Shown here: positions 23,601-33,297 of the stretch, piece after piece
Layout of the letters: every line of letters starts with the position of its first letter
Numbering within the stretch: position 1 is the first letter of the stretch
NCBI GenBank assembly: GCA_022457155.1
Contig: JAJGOT010000130.1
Location: forward strand, 820,001-884,000
From: Cladopsammia gracilis
Lineage: Eukaryota; Cnidaria; Anthozoa; Scleractinia; Dendrophylliidae
Length of the DNA: 64,000 nt
Direction: 5' to 3'
Notes under the pieces: model-generated
What the model saw: only the letters and a program-made list of their open reading frames with translations
Told to the model about the DNA's origin: nothing
Database searches by the model: none
Program-made: the position numbers and the translations under genes

Positions 23601-26600
23601 TTGCCCTTTTATACCGCAAGTTCGCCTTTAAGCCTCCTAATGATCATGATGACGACAACGATAATGATGATAGTGATGTTGATGTTGATAATTATGACGA
23701 TGATGATGATGACGATGATGATGATGATGAGGGTGATGATGATGATCATTAATAACCTTACTTCCGATAACTTATGCAAATCTAAAGATGTCCTATTTGC
23801 ACGTTGTCCATTATAAGCAAAAATAAACATTATTCTTCTCGTTTCTTGTTAAGCACTCCTAAAAATATAATGGTTCATCAAAGTAAAATGTTAACTTTGA
23901 AAATTATATTTTTGTCTCGCTGCATGCTTGTTTGATATTTATATTCATATCACAAGGCTGTCTAGGTTTATTACTCATGCGCGAAGCGGCATGAGTTAAA
24001 ATTCGCCCTTCGTTTTTCTTGGTGTCACGATTTTGCATGCAAATTTATGCACGCATATTTTAAATCGTGCTTTTCGGTTCATAGCTTTGCCATTTACACT
24101 TCGTGTTTTGGTGACTTCCGGCTACTCTCACTTCCGGTAAAACAGCGTTACTGAAGTGTCACGACAGCATCTCCTACAACCCTACGTTAGGTGTATATAT
24201 AACAGTCAGAAGAATCACTGGCTTCATTGTGGTACAGCCTTCATTTACAAAACATTCAATAGTAAACAACGTGGTTTGCCGGAACGATGACTGAATGAAA
24301 GGAGTAACTCTTCTCCATGTGGGACATCTTCTTATAGATATCATAAAACTTTCTTACGCATGCGCATGAGTATAGGCTGCTTGCAGCCTCTTGTTAATGT
24401 TTCTCTTGAAAATTACATAAGAGATTCAGCAGAATCACGAACCAATTGGCCTTTTTCACGCGGCGGCCATGTTGACTCCCCGGATAATAAAATGCTTTTT
24501 TTTGCCCGCCCAACCTCGTTTACAACTTTTTCATTGCGAGGCTGGGCGGCGAAAATCTTTTGTTTTTATACAAAATGGCGGGGTGTGAAAAGGGCCTATG
24601 GCTGATTTGTTAGCAACACCCACCTTTGGGTCATCAACGCCAGTTATAGGAAGACCGGTATTTTCTTCCAGTAAGAATGCCATTAGGTTTGCACAGTAAG
24701 TGTTGATCATGATAAGAGCAAGTAAGGAGTAGACATATGCCACAAGCCTTGAGCTGGTGCTTAGAGGGGTCCTTTCAGGTCCTATGTCTTTTCCAAACAC
24801 CACACCACCGACATAACTGACGGAGGCTGAAAAAGTTTTAAAAAACTGTTAGATGGACATTTTACATGTACGTGTGTGTTTGCCCATCTCAGATCATGTG
24901 CGCGGAGTTTTCCACATGCCTGCAAATTCTGACTCCAACATCATTACTTTAGTTTACTCTAAAGAGGCCAATCACACCAGCATCAGACAATCAGAGCACG
25001 TAGCAAATGTATGTAGCCGGCGGAGGGAAACACGAACAGTCAAGTCACGATTGGTTTTGGTTTTACTACTGATTGGTTGAGAATCTACAGAGCGCGATTT
25101 TTTAGCCAAGCTTACCCAGTAATGTGAATCCGTCCCTTCCACTGCCTTTGAACATATGATAGTGGCCCTGAGGACTTTTTCTGTCCAACCACCAAATTAC
25201 GAAGATGACTGCACAGGAAGTTCCCATCAGAGTCAGCCATAAACTCGTACTAAAAGGACAAAGCCAGGAATCTTGAGATAAAACTGAAAAAGAACGGTAC
25301 AATTAGTTAATAGAATAACCTGACAAGCATTTTAACGGGAGCCTCCTGGTGGTCAAATCACGTGACCAGTATTTGACTGGCGGTTTATATTGATATGTTG
25401 TGTTGTTCACAAGGCACTTTACATTAATATTGGGAAAATAGGAGAAAATACAGAAGCACAATTAATTGAATAACTACCGGACACAATATGTTGGATGGTA
25501 GGAATTAAAGCAGATTTTTAAAACTACAACTAAAAAATAACAAATGCATGATCTTGATACATGTGTGGGTTCCTGTCAAAGAGCCCAATATCGTGTAACA
25601 TTGTGGCTCACAACATGTTGGGTTTGCTTGACTTTTCTCTGTTCCAGCATGCTGCGTTTGCTTGACCACTCTGTAGGAACATGTTGCCATGTGTTGCATG
25701 GATGTTGTGTGATAACTATTTAGTACTAATCAGTCTGACGTACCTTTACGCATGTCAGCCCTATTAACCAAGATACCGAGCTCCAACTGTAGTGTTGGTT
25801 GCGAAAAACTAATCACATGCGCTCTTCTCTTGTTCAGACCCATTTCCAATGAAAGCATCGCCCTGCCATCTACTAATTCACCAACAATTCCATTCCACTG
25901 ACCAGTGCTATCTTTCTGTGTTCCATATTGGCCATCGGGATTAAAATAAACATAGGCTTCGAAGTTTAAATCTCTCTGGAGAAACGCTAGAAAATCCAGC
26001 GAAACACCAGAGCAACAAAACATCTTTTCTTGTAAAGCATTTGATGTGTTAACGCGTGCGTAACAAGGAACAGAACGACCAAGACAGTCTTCTTCATCGA
26101 TAGCATTCTCTTTGTAAACAAATGACGGATATTCATTCACTGCAACACGAACAACGGGTCGTGAAATATGTAAAACTGGTGTTATCGATTTTCCGTTTGG
26201 AGATGTGTATGTTTCCATAGCAATACCACTGGACGTTCCCATTCCAACAGGAAACCAATTTTTTTCACCGAACCCGTCTTTCTCCAGATTCCAAATTGTG
26301 AAAGTGGAGTACTTGTTGTTTGCAGTGTGCTTGGTATCAAACATCAAGCTTTTCCCTGACAGCGATATCTGTGCCATGCGCCTGTTTTGTTGGAAATCAA
26401 AATTTGTGTCTATTCTCTGTTTTCCAATCACCCGTAATATACTTTGTTTGCCCCCAAAATTTTGCATAAATTATTCTTTTAAAATGCTATTGGCAAGATG
26501 CAGTCCTTCCAAGAGCATTTGAAAACAATGGTTTGTGCAAAATTTGGGGGCAAACAAAGTGTATTATGGGAAATTGGAAAATAGAGAATATTGGCGGCAA

Positions 26601-29155
26601 TATACAATGAAAGGAGTCATGGAATGAATGAGAGGGGTTTAAATGCGTGAAACAAAAAACGTCAAACGGTAGGTTTATTTTAAGACTGAATACTGCTAAC
26701 ATGAAGTGACAGAAATGACCTGGTCAGGCCAAGTGGCACGGAGGATAACGGAGAAAAACAGATTGGCGGCTCAGATCAAGAACATAATCTAGTTATATAA
26801 TGGACACTCAGAAGATCAATGGAGTAACGACATCCTACATGTGAAAGAACAACCTGTAAGAGACATGCACAGGATAGACTACAAATCAGAATTACACTTA
26901 AGTTGTGATGTGTGCAGTACACTGCTAGCAGTCCCTCTCTGGAAAGTCGAGCGGGAGAGCAAATACGCGATCAGCGATCCGAGCGGCGAGCGAGCGGCGA
27001 GCGAGCGAAAGTAATGCTAGCCGTGGGGGCTCTCCCCCAGTTTCCCCTCGGCTCGTTCGCTCGCTCCAGTCTCGCCGAGCTTGTGCAGTGATTCTCGTGT
27101 TCTTGTTATCAAAACAAAGTGTCTCTGTGTTCTTAATGTTGTCAAAACAAAGTGTACGTGTTATTCCTGCTCTATATACGCCTAGGTCTGACAACATTAA
27201 TACCATTAATTCTACAGAATTCAATATAATCGAATATGAAAATCCGCGTAAACCATTTTTAAAAAAAAGTGGTTTAAAAGGGATAACTGATAAACTGCAG
27301 ATATTTAGTTTATAAAAGATCAACCGTAACAGACACTGAACAATTTTAGAGATGCATCAGTTACCTTTTGGCAATTCGCCTTATTTTCTGGGAGTTGATT
27401 CCTTTTTCAAAACTCGTTGCATCAAAGTTCTTGTAACACTCTTTGACGCTTTCTTCAAAGGACAACTTAAACAACACCACTGCGTCCTGAAGAGCGTCCT
27501 TGTAGATACTGTAGTCGTGACAATGTTCTGGCCTTCCGAGACTTATTTTTAACAATCCTTCTGGGAGATTATTTGATTCTGTTGTTAATTGGGTAGTGAT
27601 GTCGGTTACAATCCAAACAGTCTTGTAGTTGCCGACACCTAACTTTTGAATCAGTTTAAACAATCCTTCCTCGTTGCCTAACCGACTGTGCATGACAGTG
27701 ACGTCGCTGTTATACATGACTACATCCTTAAGTTCTGCTTCTGTCCCTTTTCCAATTATATCATCCATTAACCAAACTATTTTTAGTATTTCCCATTTCT
27801 CCTGGAAAGCAAACCTTGCCATCTGCTCGGCAAATTTTTTTCCTTCGTAACAGGCAGACAATATTAAACAAATAGTTCGCCATCGATGTTTGGTGATAAC
27901 TTTCCAAGCTGAGGTAGCATAGTGATACACTGAAGGAACTGTCATCCTTGTAAATTCCATAGAACTTTCCTAAAAATAATAGAACCAAAATACATTTATT
28001 TTGTTAGTCGTAGTGTGATTTAATCAATTTATTTAATATTTATTTTACAAAATATTGCTGTAGGAGGTCCTCCCCCTTGATGTCCTTGATCCTACCCTCC
28101 ATTTGATTTGTTATTCTATTTATTTAAGTTCGTCACTATACGCGTACATGCATATACATTAAGACAGCACTGAATGATTTCGCTTAATCTACTGAGCCTA
28201 ATAAACACATTTTCTGGTGAGGTTCTATCATTGAGCTGTAAAAATAGAAGTAAAGTCGATGATTGATAAAAAAGAAATCATTTTTGCGTTGTTAAACTAC
28301 TCAGTTTCATATCATAGTTTTGTGAAAAGTTGAACTAGAAAATGACGGCAATTTTTGGCAGACATGAACTATAACCTTGTTTAATATTAAGTAAAAAATG
28401 AAGACAGTATAGTCTGTTACCATAAGATATATATTTTAAGACGATCCTCAATATAGTGTCTGAAACACAGTTTAATTTAATCTCTGCAGACATTACAGTA
28501 AGGCAGGAAACTGAAAAGAAACAGTCGATTGTTAAATATTTATTATCTTGATATGTATCGAGAATTAAAACTATATTTCCCAACATTGCGTTGAACTAAC
28601 GAACTTAAATAAGAATAACAACTGACTAAGAATAGAAAAAAAAAATAATTTTCTCTGTATATTGACAAACTCGAGAGTTAACGGTAATTTATTTTTAAGC
28701 CATGTATGGATTGTTTTTACCTGGGTCTGAATATTTTCATCTTGAAAAAGTCCGACTGTTAAGATGTTGAAATCGTCCAGTAGAGAGGAGAAAGCTAACT
28801 CTTCCTTTGTGATGTCGACAAATATTGCCCCGTCTACTGTTGCAGTGATAGTTTCTGTATATTTAAGAGATTCAAATACTCCTGCGTTGCCGCGGTATAT
28901 TCCAGTAACATTCGCTTTTAACAATCTAAAGTCAATTATTACAGACTTTTGTGAGAAAATGTATAGGCGTAACATTTGATGTAACTCATCGTAGAAATAC
29001 TGATCGCAAGATCCGTTAACAAATATCACAACAGTAACGTTGTAGCTCGCTTGTGCGGAATAACATTTTGCCAACATGTAAGTTAGCAAGAGTATAGTTT
29101 TAAACTTGAAACGAAACGCCTCGGTCTTTGCCGAAAATATGACATCTCCAACCAT
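20113..29155 (-). CDS. Ionotropic glutamate receptor, NMDA-receptor type, complete, 7 exons
   Basis: Ligand-gated cation channel subunit of the plasma membrane. Coding exons (transcript order): 28721-29155, 27365-27969, 25744-26381, 25116-25283, 24624-24826, 22329-22495, 20113-20653; phases agree and give 918 residues. Order seen: hydrophobic signal segment (about 20-35), amino-terminal domain, S1 ligand half with SVPCYARVN, GQYGTQ, WNGIVGELVDG and conserved Arg about 533, M1 (567-590), pore loop and M3 (617-668), S2 with Ser 699 and Asp 747, M4 (829-858), short basic tail. Cys spacing and WNG-GEL resemble GluN1/GluN2, so NMDA type rather than AMPA/kainate. Oddities: the S1 P-L-T motif is replaced by E-M-G, the N/Q/R site aligns to Gly 627, and the M3 gate reads TYCANLMAF instead of SYTANLAAF. 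ATG at 29155 has an in-frame upstream TAG. The subtype and ligand cannot be stated. Confidence 0.9.
20654..22328. other. iGluR intron 6
   Basis: Contains the large foldback 21761-22242. Two similar words (ccagataccacgcagctct, gggtatcacgcagctcta) at about 20808 and 20846. No further coding signal. Confidence 0.5.
21761..22242. mobile_element. Foldback element, 482 bp, in an iGluR intron
   Basis: Ends tggaatctacatgg / ccatgtagattcca. Arms include acgtgaaatttcac, aaaccgcgcaagaagaaaga and tgacgtcaatacaagaatgc facing their complements. The right end lies only about 90 bp from the donor of exon 6. No transposase frame. Confidence 0.85.
22329..22495 (-). CDS. iGluR exon 6: S2, first part
   Basis: Acceptor tttattcag, donor gtgagt. 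Encodes LISEPPMFKAAAVRGSNEKD and EVNLRENSVSSLETGVEHMR. RGSNEKDYF lines up with 'KQSSVDIYF' of GluN1. Ends in phase 2. Confidence 0.88.
22640..23040. repeat. GAT-rich tract and TACTTTCGG motif cluster
   Basis: GAT/GGTGAT microsatellite at about 22655-22705, followed by five copies of TACTTTCGG (between about 22730 and 22995) with one inverted copy (CCGAAAGTA) and one near copy. Intronic in the receptor gene. Confidence 0.6.
23640..23750. repeat. GAT/GAC microsatellite
   Basis: About 110 bp of GAT with some GAC and GTT triplets. Reads as Asp-rich in one frame but is a simple repeat. A shorter GAT tract is at about 23110-23145. Confidence 0.9.
23968..24395. mobile_element. Dispersed repeat B, copy 1
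   Basis: Begins ttactcatgcgcgaagcggc, ends cgcatgcgcatgagtatagg. Includes ttgcatgcaaatttatgcac, tgacttccggctactctcac, ctcctacaaccctac and ttcattgtggtacagcc. The same words appear in reverse complement and reverse order at 43655-44100. Confidence 0.8.
24449..24597. mobile_element. Small MITE beside iGluR exon 5
   Basis: Ends ggcctttttcacgc / gtgtgaaaagggcc, inner arms gcccgcccaacctcg / cgaggctgggcggc. Its end is about 27 bp from the donor at 24623. Confidence 0.75.
24624..24826 (-). CDS. iGluR exon 5: pore loop and M3
   Basis: Acceptor ctttttcag, donor gtgggt. Encodes SVSYVGGVVFGKDIGPE (pore loop), LVAYVYSLLALIMINTYCAN and LMAFLLEENTGLPITGVDDP. Gly aligns with the Asn that controls Ca2+/Mg2+ in GluN subunits. 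The M3 gate motif is altered. ITGVDDPK matches 'ITGINDPR'. Confidence 0.92.
25116..25283 (-). CDS. iGluR exon 4: M1
   Basis: Acceptor ctttttcag, donor gtaagc. Encodes SQDSWLCPFSTSLWLTLMG, SCAVIFVIWWLDRKSPQGHY and DGFTLL: M1 and its cytoplasmic end, matching 'PFQSTLWLLV...LDRFSPFGRF' of GluN1. Confidence 0.93.
25744..26381 (-). CDS. iGluR exon 3: end of ATD and S1 ligand-binding half
   Basis: Encodes RMAQISLSGKSLMFDTKH, VRVAVNEYPSFVY, the Cys pair region SVPCYARVN...MFCCSG, FNPDGQYGTQ, GQWNGIVGELVDG and LNKRRAHVISFSQP (Arg about 533). The start at 26381 (after aacaaaacag) is chosen by phase. Two alternative in-phase starts lie further upstream inside the MITE at 26411-26590. Donor gtacgt; phase 1. 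Confidence 0.85.
26411..26590. mobile_element. MITE abutting the acceptor of iGluR exon 3
   Basis: Ends tattctctgttttccaat / attggaaaatagagaata, inner arms ctttgtttgcccccaaaatt / aaatttgggggcaaacaaag, centre aatgctattgg / ccaagagcatt. The left end lies about 29 bp upstream (in transcript sense) of the first base of the chosen exon start. Confidence 0.85.
26930..27085. repeat. GC-rich gcgagcgagcg repeat with inverted copy
   Basis: cggcgagcgagcggcgagcg faces ggctcgttcgctcgctcc across a short spacer. Strongly GC-rich against an AT-rich background, inside an iGluR intron. Confidence 0.6.
27365..27969 (-). CDS. iGluR exon 2: amino-terminal domain
   Basis: Acceptor ctattatttttag, donor gtaact. 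About 202 codons with a periplasmic-binding-protein-like alternation (WRTICLILSACYEGKKFAEQ, YKTVWIVTDI). Sequence is fast-evolving, as usual for this domain. Ends in phase 2. Confidence 0.82.
28721..29155 (-). CDS. iGluR exon 1: start, signal peptide, amino-terminal domain
   Basis: 145 codons from ATG at 29155 to donor gtaaaa below 28721. N-terminus has a basic stretch then TILLLTYMLA, a likely signal peptide. Ends DENIQTQ in phase 0. An in-frame TAG just upstream supports this start, unless a further 5' exon exists. Confidence 0.8.
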
Positions 29156-29236
29156 TAGGCCAAAGTACTACAAGACAACACGAACTTGTTAAAGTTGTGT
29201 TTGTAATCGTGTTTTCCTCCGTCTGTAAATTGGTTT

Positions 29237-29445
29237 TCACTCGAATACGTCGTTGGCGAGTTTTTCTCGCCAGCGACAGATACTCGCTAATTTATTTATA
29301 TTTTCTTCATTGCAAAGCCTGACAATAGAAAACAACTTATCAGGGAACAAAATCCCTGCAAGGGTTCCAATATTCACTTCCAGATGTAAAGCTCCTCGTG
29401 GAATCCTGCTGTGGGCTACATATTGTTCCTTGGATTTCTGAAAAT
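29237..29445 (-). CDS. Candidate exon of unknown protein
   Basis: A strong acceptor (ttttaattttcag) precedes an open frame that reads KSKEQYVAHSRIPRGALHLE, NIGTLAGILFPDKLFSIVRL and ICRWREKLANDVFE before a stop at 29237. Residue composition looks protein-like, but no family was recognised. It lies just upstream of the receptor start, so it could be a separate small gene or an unused exon. Confidence 0.3.
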
Positions 29446-29715
29446 TAAAACATTTTTTGGAAATTGATTTTATCACCTTGACAGAGGTTGTTTGTCAATT
29501 AAAGATTCGTTCATGTTTATTTATTTAACTCTAGAGGCAATTGAACATAAACTTGTTAGGAATTCCAACTGGCGGAAGGCTGACAAGTTTGTTAATTACT
29601 TCCTCCCTTCGAGGTCCACATATATTTTTTGTTACTCTTTTGTAAAGAACGTAACGGACGTATAATTCATTTGAAAGCAGCCTCCACTTTTCTCTTGAAC
29701 CCTTATATTAAATAT

Positions 29716-30000
29716 CTAGCTTAGTAGCCGCGTCAATCTTGGAAGATAGGCCTGATCGTGAAGCTTTCCAAGAAAGGAGACCTCATCAATTGCAACAATT
29801 GGAGATGAATTATGATACTGTCTGTAACATGCAAAGTCCTGAGTCGAGTTATCCTCAAATATTAACTGAAGCGACTTTTTGTAAGCTACAAAGAAACTTA
29901 TTTTCATAGCAAATGCTGCAAAAATTGACAATATTGCTATAATATTTTGTCGGTGATCGTATCTTTTCTGAATCCTTTGAAATGCGTAAGAAAAAAACAA
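29716..30000 (-). CDS. Candidate membrane-protein exon, unknown
   Basis: Open frame with a hydrophobic stretch IIAILSIFAAFAMKISFFVA followed by a polar segment with FACYRQYHNSSPIVAIDEVS, ending at a stop at 29716. A pyrimidine-rich acceptor (tttttttcttacgcatttcaaag) lies at about 29955. Possibly part of the same unknown gene as 29237-29445. No family recognised. Confidence 0.25.
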   Translation of the reverse strand: MFFSYAFQRIQKRYDHRQNIIAILSIFAAFAMKISFFVAYKKSLQLIFEDNSTQDFACYRQYHNSSPIVAIDEVSFLGKLHDQAYLPRLTRLLS

Positions 30001-33000
30001 TTTGTTGCAATTTACTTCAGCACTTAAAGGTTTTATTAAAATCGCATTGCATCTTACTCAATAAGCGATGCAACGAACTGAGATCTTGATCACGAAGTCG
30101 ACAGTTACTTCAAGATCACACAATTCTCCATAAATTGCCTCAACAAGTGTAACGAGATGCCTTTGATGATTTTAAGAAGCGTTTCTATGTCAACCAGTAA
30201 TACAACAAAGCTCTTGTTCACTGGAATTCAATTAAATTTTCTTTACGAATACAGCCCCTTTTATAGTCTATTCGTTTTCGCAAACATCGAACACGAAATG
30301 ATTAAACCATTTAATTTTTTGTTTGGAAAAAAATGCTCTCTATCCTACATAACTTCAGATTAAAATATATGTAATCCCAAATATTTTTTCATACATTTTA
30401 AAATATTAAAGCAAAAATCGAAACCATTCCAACAAATTGTACCGTTAACAGAATGAACCAAATACAAACGTTGTCGTGGAAGGATTACCAAGTAATCATT
30501 ATAATCCAACTGGCTTTACTTTGTCTGAGTTCTTGAGACATGACTAGTCCATGTTCATTGTTTCACACTTTGACATTTTAATTTTGAACTTAACTAACAG
30601 CCTTGCAAACATTCTTTAAAAAAGGAACGGTTTATTACCATTTTGGGGAAAATATGTTCATCCGAGAAGTCCGGCCGTGAACAAGTCGTTGAACAAGTTA
30701 ATGACAGTAACCCAATCAGATGTTCGTTCAGTTAAGTGACCTGAAGTAACGTGCAAGTTCATTTCTCACGGCATCATAGTAAACACTTGCTTCCAGCCTT
30801 ATAGTCATAAACATCACAGTACGCCTCGTGAAACAAATTGATTTTTAATTTGTTTAGTTAGGATACAGTTTGAAAAATTTCAATTTCAAGAGTTTAATAA
30901 CTAGAACAAACACTTTGTGTTTGTTGACACGCTGCTGCGCGTACTTTACATTCTTTATGAATCAATCAGTTGATTTAGCGGCCAAGGCAGACACGCGCAT
31001 TTTTACAATTCATATGTAACTTATAAACATCTTAGTTGCACATCAGATGGAGGTACAGCCAGACCTATCGAAACATTCTGTATTGTAGTGTTTCTAAAAT
31101 GAGACACCGCTTTGATTAAAAAAAAAAGCATCCTTCTAAAAACCTCCATTCCCATTTAGTGATTAAAAGCGCTTTTGTATTGGATAACAACACAATAAAA
31201 AGCTTTGGCTACCATTGTAAGCTCAAGTGAATGAATAAGCGTCCGTCTTGTAATTCTTGATCCACCCTCAATCTTGAATGTCACGGACTGGCGAATGTTT
31301 TGAAAAATAGGATCATATAAGTAACCGCTAAAATTCAAATGAGATCGGTAAAATCTGTACCGAAAATTAGAATCTGTCATTTGAAAACATAACTTGATCA
31401 TTTCTTCTTGGAAAACTTGAAGGCGCGGTCAAACTGTACTTTTCAAAATGTTTTAACGGCAACAAAACTAAGCGCCCAGTTCTAAGAACACTTTATTAAG
31501 TGAATATTAAAGTAACTTTATTGAAAACGTCAGTAAAGTGAAGAAGCAAATTTGTATGAAAAACTTAAACTAACAAATCTTTTTAAAAACAAACGAAAAG
31601 AGAAGGAACGTAATTATCTTAAGTTTGCTTTTTTTGTTGTAGTTGAGACAATGATGAACACAAACCTTTGTGAAAGCAATCATTGATTTTGACGTTAAAA
31701 TCTGGCGCTCTTGTTTTACTTCTTTACAATTGCCGAACATTAAGCATGACCATGACTAACATGACTATAACATCCTGTAGAACATTGAGATTTCACTCGT
31801 TTAATTGTAATATAATATTGTTCTTGGTCAAGAAGCAGCGATCATGGAACGCGCTTATTCACAAACCTCATAAACGAACCAAGTGCAAACAAAGTGCTCA
31901 GTCAATATTTGCATCTTTTGTCTAGTGTTATTAAATAAAGATCATTCTCGACACTGAAGAGTTGATAACGACCGTCGATATTATCGCAGTTAATCTCAAA
32001 AACCACAATCGCACCCGTGAGTGTATTTCATCGTCGTCGTGGTCGGTGCCGAGCCGGCTCACGAACACGAAACACCGTACCGAGATAACAACTACAAGAA
32101 AAATTCAATCGCAAACAAAAACATTGTATGCTAAGTAATTTGTATATTCTCGAGAAGACTGTAAATCTAAATCAACAACAACTTAAAACGATACGGTTGG
32201 AGTGCTACAAGTCGTGGCACTGTGACTGACGTGCAGAATAGCACGAACAAGCGCTATCAATTGAAGTCAATTTATTTCACAGTGTTCTCATAGTACGATT
32301 AAACTGACGTGAAACTGAGAACAGAGAAACATTTCCCTGTTGTGTAATCTAATTAACCGTTCTGTTTAGAATAGATTTTAACGCTTTTTTTCGTTTAGTT
32401 TATGGCATACTAGTCCTAGTTTGATACTGGTTTGATACTATTATGCAAACGTGACCGGCTTCTTTGCAAAGACTTATGCCCTTTGACAATGAATGTCGTT
32501 CCACTTACTGCTTGGTCAAGAGTCCGAAAGACACCTTTTCCAATTACTGATGAACACTGAGTTATGAATGGCGTTTTAGTCGAAAAATGAATTAGCATAA
32601 CAGATGAATATTGTTTTGTGAGTGGCGTTTTGAAGTGTTTGATTAAGTATTGCCTCAGGGTGAATCAACTGCTATATAATATTGCGTAATTCTAGATCCA
32701 GAACAGCCAGTGCCAGCAAGGAAAGGTGACTCCAGTATTCACAAACGTTCACCACAGCAATTATCGCCCGTGCTGCTGTACTCTCACACCAAATCAAAGT
32801 TGTCAACAGGGATTTAAAAACTGTTAATTAGCTTGGTTTTCGACACTCCATCAATCAAGCGTCCCATTGGACTCATTTGCAGAAAGCAGCCCAAAGAACC
32901 ATTGGCTAAAACCGTAATCTCATAATACTCACCCTAGAGACTTTCTAGACAAGCAGCATTATAATACGTCATACACGTGCAAATTAGTGATATGTACACA

Positions 33001-33012
33001 ATTTCACTGTAG
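30001..33012. other. Shared upstream region of iGluR and RBM24/38-like genes
   Basis: About 3 kb with no recognised gene. A 76-codon open frame on the - strand (31156-31401) has no recognisable domain. No foldback was seen, unlike most of the window, which may mean regulatory constraint. Confidence 0.4.
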
Positions 33013-33023
33013 ATTGCATATTT
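33013..33023 (+). promoter_or_regulatory. Possible TATA-like element
   Basis: The word catatttaaca lies about 110 bp upstream of the RBM24/38-like ATG, followed by GC-richer sequence (ggcgccggc, acgcgcgcc). Position only; no transcription start is known. Confidence 0.2.
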
Positions 33024-33129
33024 AACAGAGACCTCTAACGGCGCCGGCTATCAGACAGTCACAGCAACGGAATCTTAAGTCAGTTCAGACGCGCGCCTGG
33101 TCAGTGCAGACACGGAAAAAGACCGAGAA

Positions 33130-33297
33130 ATGATCAGATACGAGGACACCCGGCTCACCAAGCTGTTTGTCGGTGGCATTCCATATGCCACAGACGATGA
33201 CTCACTCAGAGATTTTTTTGTACAGTTTGGAGAGATTAAGGAGGCAGTCGTCATTCGCGAAAGGGATCATCCACACAGGTCTAAGGGATATGGATTC
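33130..33297 (+). CDS. RBM24/38 exon 1: RRM first half
   Basis: 56 codons from ATG to GYGF, donor gtaagt, phase 0. Contains RNP2 and the start of RNP1. Confidence 0.94.

Noticed and set aside
23543..23752. Asp-rich frame
   Set aside because: Product of a GAT microsatellite.
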